Both the position numbers and the translations under genes were made by a program. The notes beneath the pieces are model-generated. The model was not told the origin of the DNA. It ran no database searches and was given only the letters and a program-made list of their open reading frames with translations. Positions 16,487 to 26,369 of a stretch of DNA of 64,000 nt are shown here, in pieces (within the stretch, counting starts at the first letter, position 1; each line of letters starts with the position of its first letter). The DNA comes from Campylobacter magnus (lineage in GTDB: Bacteria > Campylobacterota > Campylobacteria > Campylobacterales > Campylobacteraceae): positions 143,990 through 207,989 of the forward strand of contig NZ_JAQSLK010000003.1 in the NCBI RefSeq assembly GCF_028649595.1, read 5' to 3'.

Positions 16487-17113
16487 TCAAAACACAATAG
16501 CCCAAAAATCTCCCCAGTAAAAAGCCACTCCCAAAATACCCACAAACATCAAAATAACATCGCTTAAAAGGCTAATGTAGCGTGAGTAGTTCTCTAAAGC
16601 CTTTATCTTTGAAGCCCCGAAGCTAAATGCGCAAAGCACGAAAATATCAAGCCCAACCCAAAGTGCTACAAGCAAAGCCAAGCTAGCGTGTAAATCTGGC
16701 AAAATCTGTGTAAATTGAGGTAAAAAAGTCATTATAAAAATGATTTCTTTTGGATTTGATACTGTTAGGATAAAGCCTGCGCTAAAGGCTCCTTTGGCTT
16801 TTGGTGCGATATTTGCGCTGTTTTTGCCTATATCAGCCACTAGCCCACGAAGCCCAAGAAAAAATATAAAAACCGCCCCACAAAATGAAAAAATCGTAAA
16901 AAAATCATTTGAAATATTAAAAATGCCTAAAATGCCAAGCAGGGCAAAGGATATTAAAATAAGCGAGCCAAAATCGGTGCCAAGTATGGTCCAAAAGGCC
17001 TTTTTAAAGCCGCCGCTACTGGTGTTTTTTAAAATCAAAGCAGTAACAGGCCCAGGCGTGATGATAAAGACTATCACAGAAAGAATATAAATCCACAAAA
17101 GCTCTAAGTTCAT
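16487..17113 (-). CDS. LysE/RhtB family amino-acid exporter
   Basis: The 208-aa protein has six predicted membrane segments and the family signature near the N-terminus (ITPGPVTALILKNTSSGGFKKA). LysE/RhtB exporters move amino acids such as lysine, threonine or homoserine lactone out of the cell. A conserved NPKEIIFIMTFLPQF segment lies near residue 115. The substrate cannot be inferred. The gene is isolated and has no strong ribosome-binding site upstream. Confidence 0.88.
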   Translation of the reverse strand: MNLELLWIYILSVIVFIITPGPVTALILKNTSSGGFKKAFWTILGTDFGSLILISFALLGILGIFNISNDFFTIFSFCGAVFIFFLGLRGLVADIGKNSANIAPKAKGAFSAGFILTVSNPKEIIFIMTFLPQFTQILPDLHASLALLVALWVGLDIFVLCAFSFGASKIKALENYSRYISLLSDVILMFVGILGVAFYWGDFWAIVF

Positions 17114-17171
17114 AGCCGCTCTTTCACAAATGATTTGAGAGTTTTACAAAACTAGGGAATTCTAGAATTCC

Positions 17172-17594
17172 CTAGTTTTGTTTTATTAGCTCTAGTGGCA
17201 TTTTGATTAGTTTTGGATTGATGATAGTAAAGTAAACTTCGTCATTGTCGATATTTCGGCGGTAGCTTTCTATTTGATCAGCTGCTAGTAATAGCCAGTC
17301 AACTAGCTCATCGCTAGCTACGCAGCCAGAGCTTTTGGCCTCGTTTAGCCCCTCGCAGAGATTTAGACACAGCCCCATGAACTTCGCCACAGGCTCAAGT
17401 CCTAGAAACTTTGATGCGCTATGAAGATTGCGAAATATCCGCAAAATCTCGCCCACGCTGTTCTCAAAGGCCTCAGGTTTGCTTAGCCCTACGATAAGCG
17501 GCTCAAGACTCATACTCATCACGCCAAAATGCGTCATAAAATCATCAACTACATCAAAATCATACTTTGTCTCAAGCTCTTTTAAAAGCCCCAT
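17172..17594 (-). CDS. HPt-like helical protein
   Basis: From the ATG at 17592-17594 the product has 140 residues. I chose this start because GAGG lies five bases upstream; a TTG at 17642 would add 16 residues without a ribosome-binding site. A helical segment FRNLHSASKFLGLEPVAKFM resembles the phosphotransfer helix (HxxK/R-S) of histidine phosphotransfer domains, here Arg-Asn-Leu-His-Ser-Ala-Ser-Lys. It may act in a phosphorelay, possibly for chemotaxis, but this rests on pattern only. Its TAG stop lies within a palindromic element. It is divergent from panB. Confidence 0.65.
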   Translation of the reverse strand: MGLLKELETKYDFDVVDDFMTHFGVMSMSLEPLIVGLSKPEAFENSVGEILRIFRNLHSASKFLGLEPVAKFMGLCLNLCEGLNEAKSSGCVASDELVDWLLLAADQIESYRRNIDNDEVYFTIINPKLIKMPLELIKQN

Positions 17595-17656
17595 ATCTGC
17601 CTCATCAAAAAAATTTTGCGCAATTCTAACAAAAGTAAGCAAAATTTATCATTAAA

Positions 17657-17665
17657 TGCTATACT
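17657..17665 (+). promoter_or_regulatory. Extended -10 promoter of panB
   Basis: TGCTATACT lies 24 bases before the panB ATG, which is preceded by AAAAGGATG. Confidence 0.6.
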
Positions 17666-17689
17666 TAACGCCATTTAAAAGGATGCTTT

Positions 17690-18475
17690 ATGAAAAAAAT
17701 AAACATAAATGAGCTTTACAAAATGAAAGCGCAGGGGCAAAAAATCGTTATGATTACAGCCTACGACGCACTTTTTGCTAGGCTTTTTGATGAGAGCGCT
17801 GATATAGTGCTAGTTGGCGACTCACTAAATATGAGCTTTGGCGGAAAAGACAGCACGATTGATATCAGCGTTGATGAGATGATTTACCACGCAAAAGCGG
17901 TAAAAAGGGGCTTAAAGCACGCTTATATGGTAGTGGATATGCCCTTTGCTAGCTGTGCTACGCTAGAGCTAGCAGTGAAAAACTGCGCCAAAGTCTGTCA
18001 GCAAACACTCTGCGATGCCATAAAAATCGAAGGTGGAGCAGAGCTTGCCCCCACAATAAAACTGCTAAAAAGCGCAGGTATCGCAGTGGTCGCTCACATA
18101 GGGCTAAAGCCGCAGCATAGCGTGCGAGAAGGTGGCTTTGTGGTGTGCCGTGATGAAAGCACTGCGCTAAGTGATGCAAAGGTGCTCGAAGATGCAGGAG
18201 CTGCTATGCTACTAATAGAAGGCACGCTAAGCCATATCGCTGCTAAGATTGCTAGTAGCGCAAATATCCCAGTAATCAGCATCGGCGCAGGTGCTAGCAC
18301 GGACGGACAGGTGTTAGTATGGAGCGATATGCTAGGCTTTTTTACTGATTTTAAGCCAAAGTTTGTAAGGCGATATATGGACGGAGCCCAGCTTGTAAAA
18401 CAAGCGGTGGCAAACTACGCAGATGATGTGCGTAGCGGTAAATTTCCAACTAAGGAGCACGAATATGAGCTATAA
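17690..18475 (+). CDS. panB: 3-methyl-2-oxobutanoate hydroxymethyltransferase
   Basis: PanB transfers a hydroxymethyl group from methylene-THF to ketoisovalerate, the first committed step of pantothenate synthesis. The 261-aa enzyme has the family motifs: MITAYDALFARLFDE, VLVGDSLNMSFGG (metal-binding Asp), VVDMPFASC, IKIEGG, AHIGLKPQ and VISIGAGASTDGQVLVW. panC and panD are not adjacent. The rhodanese gene starts inside its last codons, so the two probably form one operon. Confidence 0.97.
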   Translation: MKKININELYKMKAQGQKIVMITAYDALFARLFDESADIVLVGDSLNMSFGGKDSTIDISVDEMIYHAKAVKRGLKHAYMVVDMPFASCATLELAVKNCAKVCQQTLCDAIKIEGGAELAPTIKLLKSAGIAVVAHIGLKPQHSVREGGFVVCRDESTALSDAKVLEDAGAAMLLIEGTLSHIAAKIASSANIPVISIGAGASTDGQVLVWSDMLGFFTDFKPKFVRRYMDGAQLVKQAVANYADDVRSGKFPTKEHEYEL

Positions 18476-18797
18476 CACAGCAAACAAATCTATACCAAAT
18501 GAGTGCGTCATAGACATCCGCTTGCCTAGCGAGTGGTATGAAACTGGCGTGCTAGAGGGCAGTCATCTAATCACATTTTTGATGGCAAGTGGTGCGGTTA
18601 ATCCGCTTTTCGTCCATGAGGTAAAAAAACTCTTTGGCAAAGACGACAAAATCGTACTTATGTGCCACTCAGGCAGGCGAACAAAGCTAGCAATGGAAGT
18701 GCTAAAAAACGCAGGATTTAGCAATGTAAGCGATATTGAGGGTGGCATCTATAACTACAGCCGCCTAGGTGCTAAGCTAGTAGAATACAAAGGCTAG
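18465..18797 (+). CDS. Single-domain rhodanese
   Basis: The 110-aa protein is a rhodanese with active-site Cys in MCHSGRRTKLAMEVL and the entry motif VIDIRLPSEWYETG. I chose the ATG at 18465 because AAGGAG precedes it; it overlaps the panB end by 11 bases. Single rhodaneses carry sulfur as a persulfide in the cytosol; the acceptor here is unknown. Its TAG stop is part of the palindromic element that begins the cluster downstream. Confidence 0.92.
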   Translation: MSYNTANKSIPNECVIDIRLPSEWYETGVLEGSHLITFLMASGAVNPLFVHEVKKLFGKDDKIVLMCHSGRRTKLAMEVLKNAGFSNVSDIEGGIYNYSRLGAKLVEYKG

Positions 18798-19067
18798 GGA
18801 ATTCTAGATTTACAAAGCTTTAGAATTCTAGAATTCCCTAGAATTCTTAAATTCCCTAGAATTCTAGAATTCTCTAAAAAGAAAACCCCCACACCCCCAA
18901 GAAAACTAAAAAATCTAGGGAATTCTAGATTTACGAAGCTTTAGAATTCTAGAATTCCCAGAATTCCCTAAAATTCTAAAATTCTCTAAAATTCTAAAAT
19001 TTTAGAATTCCCTAAAAAAGAAAACCCCCGCACCCCCAAGAAAACTAAAAAATCTAGGGAATTCTAG
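18794..19067. repeat. Tandem-duplicated palindromic cluster
   Basis: This gap between convergent genes is made of palindromic elements in a direct duplication of about 120-140 bases. Each copy has GGGAATTCTAGATTTAC, an AAAGCTTTAGAATTCTAG part, many AAATTCTA variants, then GAAAACCCCC-CACCCCCAAGA and AACTAAAAAATCTAGGG. The copies differ at a few positions (ACACCCCC against GCACCCCC). No gene is visible. Confidence 0.85.
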
Positions 19068-19801
19068 AGATTATTATTTGCGTTTTTGCTTTGAGTAATT
19101 TCATTTAGGCTATTTACGATGACACCTACGATGAGATTTAGCGCTATCATGCCCACAAGGACGATATAGCTTACAAAAACTATCCACGCATATGGATAGA
19201 CCTCCATCACAGGTCGCACAATCCCCATGCTCCAGCTCTCAAGCGTCATTATCTGAAATAGCGTATATAACGCCCTTGGCAGTGTGCCAAACCACTCAGG
19301 GAATTTCTCTGCAAAAAACTCCACACAAAGCACGCCATAAACATAGTAAAAAATGCTAAGCAAGGCTGAAATACTAAGCATTGCGGGGATTGTTTTTAGC
19401 ACTGCATCGACCACCACGCGCATAGCTGGCACTGATGAGATGAGGCGCAAAATCCTAAGTGTCCTAAGTGTGCGAAGGACTGAATATTCAATAGCTACAA
19501 AGCTAATTGCGACTATTAAAAAATCAAAGATATTCCACCATTTATCGCTATTTGTGAAAAATGCTAGGCGGTAGCAAAATAGACGCAGGGCAAGTTCTAT
19601 GGTAAAAATCACAAGGCAGAGCATATCAAGAGCGTTTAAAAGTCCGCCAAAACTAGCTTTTATCTCCGTGCTGGTGTTTAGTCCTAGCAAGACGGAGTTA
19701 AAAAGAATAACTGAGATGATGGCGTAATTCCACGCCTTGGTCTCGATTATACTTTGTAATTTTGAGCGTAGGGTTATGCGAGCGTTTGTGAGTGATGACA
19801 T
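19064..19801 (-). CDS. NavAb-type bacterial voltage-gated sodium channel
   Basis: The 245-aa protein is one six-helix subunit of a homotetrameric channel. It has an S4 voltage sensor with regularly spaced arginines (RTLRTLRILRLISS near 108-122), and the selectivity filter TLESWSM, identical to that of NavAb from the related genus Arcobacter. S6 is rich in Val/Ile/Asn (ALNLIVGVIVNSL). The cytoplasmic tail is very short: it ends SKNANNNL where a TAG inside a palindromic element stops translation, so it lacks most of the long coiled-coil tail seen in NavAb-class channels. Physiological role unknown; pH or motility coupling is conceivable. Confidence 0.92.
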   Translation of the reverse strand: MSSLTNARITLRSKLQSIIETKAWNYAIISVILFNSVLLGLNTSTEIKASFGGLLNALDMLCLVIFTIELALRLFCYRLAFFTNSDKWWNIFDFLIVAISFVAIEYSVLRTLRTLRILRLISSVPAMRVVVDAVLKTIPAMLSISALLSIFYYVYGVLCVEFFAEKFPEWFGTLPRALYTLFQIMTLESWSMGIVRPVMEVYPYAWIVFVSYIVLVGMIALNLIVGVIVNSLNEITQSKNANNNL

Positions 19802-19837
19802 TTTGTGCCTTTTTGTTTTTTGTGATATTTTGGCAGA

Positions 19838-19843
19838 ATTATA
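19838..19843 (-). promoter_or_regulatory. -10 box of the sodium channel gene
   Basis: TATAAT on the minus strand (CAGCTATAATTCTG), 37 bases before the ATG. Confidence 0.5.
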
Positions 19844-19955
19844 GCTGAAAATTGTGAAAAATTTAGGGATTTCTAGAATTCCTTATAGATTTTATAGGGA
19901 ATTCTAGATGAGTTAATCTAGAATTCCATAAAAGAAATTTATGTTTTTTGTTTTA

Positions 19956-20159
19956 TTAAATTATACTATCCAAAAAATAAAAATCGATAGTTTCGCCACT
20001 ATCTAAGCCTTTGGCTTTGTGATAAGTATATACGATTTTAAAGGCTTTTTCTAAAAGAGCTAGTCTTTTGTACTCATTTAAATTCGCCATAGTATTTGGC
20101 TTGCCATTTAATAACCTTTCAAAAAGTACATATTCAATGATTTTTATTAATTTAAACAT
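19956..20159 (-). CDS. Hypothetical protein of low-GC islet
   Basis: From ATG 20157-20159 the product has 67 residues. A longer start at 20189 would overlap the upstream remnant further. There is no clear ribosome-binding site, but the start overlaps the TAA of the upstream reading frame, suggesting coupling. The sequence is basic and Lys/Leu-rich without signal or membrane segment, and I do not recognise it. Base composition is lower in GC than the flanking housekeeping genes. Confidence 0.4.
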   Translation of the reverse strand: MFKLIKIIEYVLFERLLNGKPNTMANLNEYKRLALLEKAFKIVYTYHKAKGLDSGETIDFYFLDSII

Positions 20160-20956
20160 TGTATTGCCAAGAATAAAAAGTCTCGCCATATTCTGCTTTA
20201 CAAAAAGCTAGATATGCTTGATTCATTTGATATTCCATAGAACCACCGCTAAAACCAGATGATGAAGTTTTATTTATCACCACGCTAAGAACAATTGCAA
20301 TCAGAATTGAAGTTCAATAGGTTGGCACTAATAATATAAGAGCGATTATCCAAATAATTATGTGCGACATTATCCTATCCTTGGTGCCAATACACCATAA
20401 ATAATTCCTGGTATATATAATTGAAATTAAAAAAATAGCTTGAATGATTACAAGAGGTGTTGCAAGTATTCCTAATACTAGTCCAATTTTATTTATACCA
20501 CCTTTACTAGCAAGCAAAGCATCATCTCCATTGCTTTCTTTTAAAGTATTTACAAAAGTTTTAAGAATATAAAATTTAGAGTATTTGCCCAAATGGCAAC
20601 TAATCCAAATAGCAATTATAAATATTATACCTATTACAGGGCTTGCATTTTCAGGGCTTTCATTTTGGCTTAAAAACATTGTAAATAACCCAAGACATAT
20701 ACAAATAATAGCCCAAAGAGCCAGTATCTTCGCCTTTTCTATATAACAAAAAAATCCAAGAGTAGAAAAAGCCCCACCAAGACCAATCACTTGCTTTTGC
20801 AAAGTTTTCTCTATTGCCTTGTAAAAAGCATTTTTCAACTGTTTTAGCATAGCACTCTACAGCTTTTTCTTTTTGTAAATAGATAAGTAATTTTGCTCTT
20901 AAAGTTTCACCGTTTGAGAGTACACTTTTCTGGTAATCGTTTAATTTTTCTTCCAT
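20152..20956 (-). pseudogene. DUF2628-like membrane protein gene broken by a frameshift and a TGA
   Basis: The start (MEEKLNDYQKSVL) leads into the DUF2628-type pattern NFAKASDWSWWGFFYSWIFLLYRK. The following hydrophobic part (AKILALWAIICICLGLF) is in the next frame, starting at the run of four A at 20735-20738 (plus-strand T). Removing one base restores YRKAKILALW. The second frame runs to a TGA at 20314-20316, after which the same frame stays open and reads TSILIAIVLSVVINKTSSSG up to a TAA at 20152. So two lesions are likely. A sequencing error in the A-run, or slippage, would be alternatives for the first. Confidence 0.65.
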
Positions 20957-21019
20957 TATTGAGTCTTTATATATTTATTTATAAATTTATCTTGTAAATT
21001 TTTGTAATTCGATATTTTG

Positions 21020-21286
21020 TTATTCACAAATTTCTTGCCATTCATATTCCATATTTTGTTGATTATAAACTCTAGCTTGTTTGCAATGTTTAGTCCCAAT
21101 AGGTGGTAAGCTTGGTGTTTTTATAGGTTTAATAGATGGGCTATCTAAAGGACAAATTCTAGGTGGACAAATAGGTGGGGTATCTAAAGAGCTGCTACAC
21201 ATAGCCCTTACTTCACCATCCACACATTCACAAGTACAGCTTGCAAATACTTTGCATGATAACATAATAAAAAGTAATTTTTTCAT
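21020..21286 (-). CDS. Secreted Cys- and Pro-rich protein
   Basis: The 88-aa precursor has a signal peptide (MKKLLFIMLSCKVFASC; a lipoprotein reading with Cys11 or Cys17 is possible) and AAGGAAAAAA as ribosome-binding site. The mature part is rich in Cys and Pro: CTCECVDGEVRAMC, then PPICPPRICPLDSPSIKP, then LPPIGTKHCKQARVYN and EYEWQEIC. I have a memory of similarly patterned hypothetical proteins in accessory DNA of other proteobacteria, but I cannot name a family. It lies in the low-GC islet next to the broken DUF2628 gene. Confidence 0.7.
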   Translation of the reverse strand: MKKLLFIMLSCKVFASCTCECVDGEVRAMCSSSLDTPPICPPRICPLDSPSIKPIKTPSLPPIGTKHCKQARVYNQQNMEYEWQEICE

Positions 21287-21404
21287 TTTTTTTCCTTTTT
21301 TAAAATGTTAAGCATAATAATACGACATTTTTTCTAAATTTAAACTAAATTTACGACTTTATTTCCAAATTTTAGTTTAAATGCAAAATGGTTAAGCTAA
21401 ACTT

Positions 21405-21599
21405 ATGAAATATACAATGCAAGACAAAGCGAGAATACTTCGCATAACGACTAGGACATTACAAAGGTGGCGCACAACCAAGCCCGAGCTATACGCTATA
21501 ATAGAAAGTGCCTTTAAACTGCGAGAACTAGCAAACAGCGAGTTTGAAGTAACAAAAGAAGTAAAAGAATCTTTGCTAGAAAACATCCCGCCAAGCTAG
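21405..21599 (+). CDS. Small helix-turn-helix protein
   Basis: The 64-aa product reads like a compact DNA-binding domain: the segment KARILRITTRTLQRWRTTKP fits a helix-turn-helix with a recognition helix rich in Arg/Thr, as in small phage or transposase-type regulators. The ribosome-binding site is weak. It ends PPS with a TAG belonging to a palindromic element. It is alone on its strand at the edge of the low-GC islet. A regulatory role is inference. Confidence 0.6.
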   Translation: MKYTMQDKARILRITTRTLQRWRTTKPELYAIIESAFKLRELANSEFEVTKEVKESLLENIPPS

Positions 21600-21714
21600 A
21601 ATTCTAGAATTCCCTAACTATAAAATGCTAAACTAAAATTCTAGAATTCCTAGCATAAATCTAGAATTCCTGGGGGCTTTTTTCGTTTATATCATTTAAG
21701 AATTCTAGAATTCC

Positions 21715-21752
21715 ATATAGAGATCCCCCAAAGGGGCTGGGGGATGACAGGG
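21715..21752. repeat. REP-like element, GATCCCCC...GGGGGATGACA type
   Basis: A stem ATCCCCC/GGGGGAT encloses AAAGGGGCT, flanked by ATAGAG and GACAGG. A near-identical copy in inverse orientation lies at 62180-62215. Confidence 0.8.
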
Positions 21753-21854
21753 AATTCTAAAATTCCCTAGCTAGTAATCGCTAAGTAAAAATCTAGAATT
21801 TCTATAAATAAAAAGGTAAAAATAAAATGTAAGATAAAGGGAATTCTAAAATTC

Positions 21855-21892
21855 CATATAGAGATCCTCGGGTCAAGCCCGAGGATGACAGG
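21855..21892. repeat. REP-like element, GATCCTCGGG...CCCGAGGATGACA type
   Basis: A perfect stem ATCCTCGGG/CCCGAGGAT with loop TCAAG has the same ATAGAG and GACAGG flanks as the element at 21715, so the stem differs but the frame is shared. Confidence 0.8.
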
Positions 21893-21932
21893 AAATTCTA
21901 GAATTCTAAAAGCCTGCTAAGCAGAGCTAAAA

Positions 21933-22655
21933 TCAGTCTTTTACAGTAGCTAGTTTGCGGCGCATATAAGCGATTTTGCTTTGAAGTGGTAGGTGCTTAG
22001 GACAGTTATCCTCACATCCTAGCAGTGTCATACAGCCAAAGACACCATCATCATCGCCCACAAGCTCGTAGAAATCAGCATCGCTTCTCTCATCAAGCTC
22101 ATCTACCTTAAAGCGTGCCACGCGGTTTAGCCCCACAGCACCGACAAAATCAGGTCTCATGATAGCAGTACCACAGCTAGCTACGCAGATACCACACTCG
22201 ATGCAGCGATCAAGCTCAAAGGTCTCTTGCGCAGCCTCAGGGCTAACCTTTTTCTCTATTTTAGAGATATCAGTTTTCTCGCTTGTGTGTATCCAGCTCT
22301 CAACTCTTTTGCTCATGTTGTTCATCCACTCACCAGTATTTACGCTTAGATCTTTGATTAGCTTAAATACTGGCAAAGGCATAAGCTCGATTACACCGCT
22401 TGGATAGTCTTTTGTAAGCGTGCGGCAAGCAAGCTGAGGTTTGCCATTTACTACCATACCACAGCTTCCGCAGATACCAGCACGACACACAAAATCAAAG
22501 CTAAGACCTGGATCAAGCTTTTCTCTTATCACATTTAATGCGATAAAAAGTGTCATACCATCAGTTTCTTCTATCTCATACTCAGCAAAATGTGGTTTGC
22601 TGATTTTGCTTTGCGGATTATATTTAAATGCGCGAATTTTGATTTTTCTACTCAT
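21933..22655 (-). CDS. frdB: Fumarate reductase iron-sulfur subunit
   Basis: FrdB passes electrons from the haem subunit FrdC to FAD in FrdA. The 240-aa protein has the [2Fe-2S] ligands in [11 protein letters not shown], the [4Fe-4S] motif [11 protein letters not shown], and the last cluster in [15 protein letters not shown] chose the ATG at 22653-22655 ([14 protein letters not shown]), matching the known epsilonproteobacterial start; it overlaps the frdA stop by 8 bases. An in-frame ATG seven codons earlier exists but lies deeper in frdA. It is the last gene of frdCAB and is followed by repeats. Confidence 0.97.
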   Translation of the reverse strand: MSRKIKIRAFKYNPQSKISKPHFAEYEIEETDGMTLFIALNVIREKLDPGLSFDFVCRAGICGSCGMVVNGKPQLACRTLTKDYPSGVIELMPLPVFKLIKDLSVNTGEWMNNMSKRVESWIHTSEKTDISKIEKKVSPEAAQETFELDRCIECGICVASCGTAIMRPDFVGAVGLNRVARFKVDELDERSDADFYELVGDDDGVFGCMTLLGCEDNCPKHLPLQSKIAYMRRKLATVKD

Positions 22656-24636
22656 AGCCTTTACCTGCTCTTTCATTTAGTGCTTTGTATTCTGGTTGAA
22701 GATCATAGTGCATTAGTGCCTCTTGGATTTCGTGGCGTGGCTTGCCCTCAGCTTCCATTTTAGAGCGGATCTCATCAACTTGCGCTTGGCGGATAGCAGA
22801 GTTTGGATGCTCTATGATATTTCCTTTTGCGCCATATCCACGGAATGCCGGTGGCATCTCCATTTTCATTATATCTAGCTCTTCGTATTCTACTGTTGGC
22901 TTAGTAGCGCCCTCTTGCCAGCTAGTTAGTGTGCGTTTACACCAGTTTAGATCATCGCGTTTTGGATAGTCTTCACGGTAGTGAGCACCACGGCTTTCTG
23001 TACGTAGATACGCACCCCATGCTATACAAAGGGCTAGTTTTAGCATTTTTGGTACACGGTAAGCCTCTTCTAGCTCAGGGTTTCCATATAACTCTTTGTT
23101 TTCTAGCTTGACATTTGTGCTTTCTTTGTATAACTCTTCAAGCTCATCAACTGCTTTTTTTAGACCCTCACCAGTTCTAAAGATAGCTACATGCTCCCAC
23201 ATGATTTCTTTCATTTTGTTTTTGATTTCAAATACATTGTATTTGCCATCTTTATCAAGTAGGCTTTGCAGGTAGTCTTGCTCTTTTGTGATGAATTTTT
23301 CTATAGTTTCTGTTTTGATATCAACTTGTGCTGCTTTGCAGTAATCAGCAAAGTAGTTACCGATAATCATACCAGCTACTACAGTCTCAGCTACTGAGTT
23401 TCCACCAAGGCGGTTAAAGCCGTGCATATCCCAGCACGCAGCCTCACCAGCTGCAAAAAGACCTGATAGAGTAGGGCTCTCGCCTGTTGGCTTAGTGCGG
23501 ATTCCACCCATTGAGTAGTGTTGCATTGGCAGAACTGGCGCCCAGCCTTTTGGACCCTCATCAGCAGGATCGATACCATTAAATATCATACAGATTTCTT
23601 GAACATCACGAAGGTTTTTTTCTATATGAGCACGACCCAAAATGCTAATATCTAGCCAAACATGCTCGCCATAAGCACTTTTTACGCCTTTGCCTTTGCG
23701 GATGTGCTCCATCATACGACGACTTACAACATCACGGCTAGCAAGCTCTTTTTTCTCAGGCTCATAATCAGGCATAAAGCGGTATCCATCTACATCTCTA
23801 AGTATACCACCATCACCACGGCACCCCTCAGTTAGTAGGATACCACTTGGCACGATTGGAGTTGGGTGAAACTGAACCGCTTCCATATTTCCTAGCTTAG
23901 CTAGGCCAGTCTCAAGTGCTATCGCAGCACCTGTACCCTCGCAAATAACAGCGTTTGTAGTGTGTTTATAAACTCTACCATAACCACCAGTTGCGATTAG
24001 TGTGCCTTTTGCCACATATGCTGCTAGCTCGCCAGTGATTAGATCACGCACCACAGCACCATAGCAGCGACCATTTTCGTGGATTAGAGCGATTGCTTCT
24101 TTTCTATCGTGGATTTCTACATTGCGTTTTAAAGCTTCGTTTGCCACGCCAAATAGCATTGTATGTCCAGTAGCATCAGCTGTAAAGCAAGTACGCCATT
24201 TTTTTGTTCCACCAAAGTCACGGCTGTGAATTAGACCATGAACTTCTTCTTTTTCTGTGATTGTTGTTTTTTCTGCGTTGATTACTGCTTGGCGGTCGCC
24301 TTTTGTAATTCTCGTCCAAGGCACGCCCCAGCTAGCAAGTTCACGGATAGCTTTTGGTGCTGTTTGAACAAACATTCTTGCTACTTGTTGATCACAGCCC
24401 CAGTCGCTACCTTTTACAGTATCTGCAAAGTGTAGATCTTCGTTGTCGCCCTCGCTCATTTTTGAGTTGCCCAGACTTGCTTGCATACCGCCTTGTGCGG
24501 CTGCTGAGTGTGAGCGTTTAACAGGACAAAGGCTAAGAACTACAGTGCTAAGACCTTTGTCGCTAGCAGCGACTGCTGCACGAAGTCCAGCCAAGCCTCC
24601 ACCGATAATTAGTGAATCATAATAAAGAACTTTCAT
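22648..24636 (-). CDS. frdA: Fumarate reductase flavoprotein subunit
   Basis: FrdA is the catalytic subunit that reduces fumarate to succinate in anaerobic respiration. The 662-aa protein carries the dinucleotide-binding start [14 protein letters not shown], the FAD-linking [14 protein letters not shown] (His about residue 43), the active-site block [17 protein letters not shown], and the substrate region [14 protein letters not shown]. Length and the C-terminus agree with Wolinella/Campylobacter FrdA. It is the second gene of frdCAB. Confidence 0.98.
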   Translation of the reverse strand: MKVLYYDSLIIGGGLAGLRAAVAASDKGLSTVVLSLCPVKRSHSAAAQGGMQASLGNSKMSEGDNEDLHFADTVKGSDWGCDQQVARMFVQTAPKAIRELASWGVPWTRITKGDRQAVINAEKTTITEKEEVHGLIHSRDFGGTKKWRTCFTADATGHTMLFGVANEALKRNVEIHDRKEAIALIHENGRCYGAVVRDLITGELAAYVAKGTLIATGGYGRVYKHTTNAVICEGTGAAIALETGLAKLGNMEAVQFHPTPIVPSGILLTEGCRGDGGILRDVDGYRFMPDYEPEKKELASRDVVSRRMMEHIRKGKGVKSAYGEHVWLDISILGRAHIEKNLRDVQEICMIFNGIDPADEGPKGWAPVLPMQHYSMGGIRTKPTGESPTLSGLFAAGEAACWDMHGFNRLGGNSVAETVVAGMIIGNYFADYCKAAQVDIKTETIEKFITKEQDYLQSLLDKDGKYNVFEIKNKMKEIMWEHVAIFRTGEGLKKAVDELEELYKESTNVKLENKELYGNPELEEAYRVPKMLKLALCIAWGAYLRTESRGAHYREDYPKRDDLNWCKRTLTSWQEGATKPTVEYEELDIMKMEMPPAFRGYGAKGNIIEHPNSAIRQAQVDEIRSKMEAEGKPRHEIQEALMHYDLQPEYKALNERAGKGYE

Positions 24637-25406
24637 TATTTAGCCTCCATAGTGTAAGCTGATGTTTGCCAAGAGTTGCCATCTATATTGTTAAAGTTGT
24701 AATAGCCGATTTTTAAGAAAGCTGCAAGGCTAAGAAGTCCAAGAACTAAGAAAAATACGCTAATAACCCATTTTGCTTTTTTAAGTTTAGCACGAGTTTC
24801 TTTTGGATTTGCACCATCGAACCAGCCCCATTTCATACATAGTCTGTATAGACCGATACCACCGTGTAGCTCTACGCTAAATAGTAGCACTAGATAAAAT
24901 AGCCACATAAGGTGAGTAAATACACGCTGAGAGCTCATATCAGCTGAAAGACCATCGCTAGTAGCGATAATAATAAGGTGAGCTGAGCCCAAGAAGAACA
25001 TAATAAATCCAGTACATGCCTGAATCCACCATAGACTAGTATCGCCGTGATTCATGCGAGTTGCATGTCCGCGGTATAGTCTCCACTGACGCCAGTTAAT
25101 AGGCATCTTGCGCATACCAAGAGCTGCGTGCACAAAGAAAATAATAAGCACACCACAAGCTACTACAGTAGTTGCGTAAGTCATATAAGGAGATGAGCTT
25201 AAAAAGCGTAGCTCCATGATATGAACCACAGTGTTAAAGGCATCTTTGCCTAACAAAATAGTCGCCACAAATAGCATGTGCGCCCACATAAAAAGACCTA
25301 GAAATAGGCCAGTTCCACTTTGGATTAGGTCTAGCTTGGCAGGAAGGCGAGATTTTTTACAATCTGCTCTTTTGCCTAGATATCCCTCGATAGTAGTGTT
25401 TACCAT
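24636..25406 (-). CDS. frdC: Fumarate reductase dihaem cytochrome b subunit
   Basis: The 256-aa protein matches the Wolinella-type dihaem FrdC: five membrane helices with His ligands, starting near [25 protein letters not shown] sequence and including [14 protein letters not shown] and [15 protein letters not shown]. It oxidises menaquinol and anchors FrdAB in the inner membrane. It is the first gene of the operon, with AAAGGATG before the ATG, and ends one base into the frdA start codon. Confidence 0.97.
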   Translation of the reverse strand: MVNTTIEGYLGKRADCKKSRLPAKLDLIQSGTGLFLGLFMWAHMLFVATILLGKDAFNTVVHIMELRFLSSSPYMTYATTVVACGVLIIFFVHAALGMRKMPINWRQWRLYRGHATRMNHGDTSLWWIQACTGFIMFFLGSAHLIIIATSDGLSADMSSQRVFTHLMWLFYLVLLFSVELHGGIGLYRLCMKWGWFDGANPKETRAKLKKAKWVISVFFLVLGLLSLAAFLKIGYYNFNNIDGNSWQTSAYTMEAK

Positions 25407-25459
25407 AAGGCATCCTTTCTGATTAAAGTCTTGTTATTGTATAATTTGCTAACTAAAAG

Positions 25460-26332
25460 TTACTTAAAATTTTGGCTTTTTTTGTTGTTATTTACAAAAT
25501 TTTTACATTTTTTTACATTTTTTGAGCTTTTTAAGTAAAATAAAAGCAAAATTCCAGCCCCAAACATAAGAAGTGAGAGCAGCTGTCCCATAGAAAGTCC
25601 AAAAATCAAAAAACCAAGCTGCGCATCAGGCTGCCTATAAAACTCGCAAATAAAGCGTGCTAGTGTGTAGAATATAGCATATAGCGCAATTAGCTCGCCA
25701 TTTGCTTTTTGAAATCTTTTGGCAATTAGCAGGGCAAAAAACACTCCAAAACCCTCTAAAACTCCCTCATAAAGCTGGCTAGGATGCCTTGGGATACCAT
25801 CCACGATTATCGCCCACGGCGTGCTTACCAAGTCTGTTTCTCTGCCAAAGAGCTCTTGGTTTAAAAAATTGCCAATTCGCCCAAAAAAATACGCAAGCGG
25901 AATGCTAAGCGCACAAAGGTCTAAATATAGCCACAAATCCTGTTTATGTCTGCGACAAAAAAGAAAGGTAGCAATAATAAAGCCAAGCACCGCACCATGA
26001 TAGCTCATGCCACGGATGCCTACAAACTCGCCGTTTGCGTAAGGATTAAAAATCTGCCAAGGAGCGCTTAGATAAAAGACTGTGTTTGTATCGTAAATGA
26101 TGATATAGCCAAGGCGCGCACCAAGTATCACGCCTAGTTCTGCCCAGATAAAATAATTATCTAGCATTTTTTCAGCAATAGGAATTTTGTATAGTTTTAC
26201 AAAATACTTTGCCAAAATTAAAGCCAAAAGCAAAGCTGTGATATAGCAAAGGCTATACCAATAAACATTGAAGCCAAAAATACTAAAAGCAAGTGGGTCA
26301 AAACTGCTATAAATGTTGTTCCAAGTATCCAA
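25460..26332 (-). CDS. lgt: Prolipoprotein diacylglyceryl transferase
   Basis: Lgt attaches diacylglycerol to the lipobox Cys of prolipoproteins in the inner membrane; clients such as the lipoproteins at 772 and 4409 are in this window. The 290-aa protein has about seven membrane segments, the family motifs [10 protein letters not shown] and the signature [14 protein letters not shown], then RHPSQLYE. The basic, Asn/Lys-rich C-terminal tail is cytoplasmic. Length is normal. Confidence 0.97.
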   Translation of the reverse strand: MDTWNNIYSSFDPLAFSIFGFNVYWYSLCYITALLLALILAKYFVKLYKIPIAEKMLDNYFIWAELGVILGARLGYIIIYDTNTVFYLSAPWQIFNPYANGEFVGIRGMSYHGAVLGFIIATFLFCRRHKQDLWLYLDLCALSIPLAYFFGRIGNFLNQELFGRETDLVSTPWAIIVDGIPRHPSQLYEGVLEGFGVFFALLIAKRFQKANGELIALYAIFYTLARFICEFYRQPDAQLGFLIFGLSMGQLLSLLMFGAGILLLFYLKSSKNVKKCKNFVNNNKKSQNFK

Positions 26333-26369
26333 AACTCATCCTTTAAAAGATAAAATTATAGCAGATTTT

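Larger units (their letters stand above)
21597..21932. repeat. Mixed repeat region downstream of the HTH gene
   Basis: About 330 bases without a gene. It holds at least eight GAATTC/CTAG elements plus two longer palindromic elements (21715-21752 and 21855-21892), each bordered by the GAATTC element on both sides. Confidence 0.8.
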
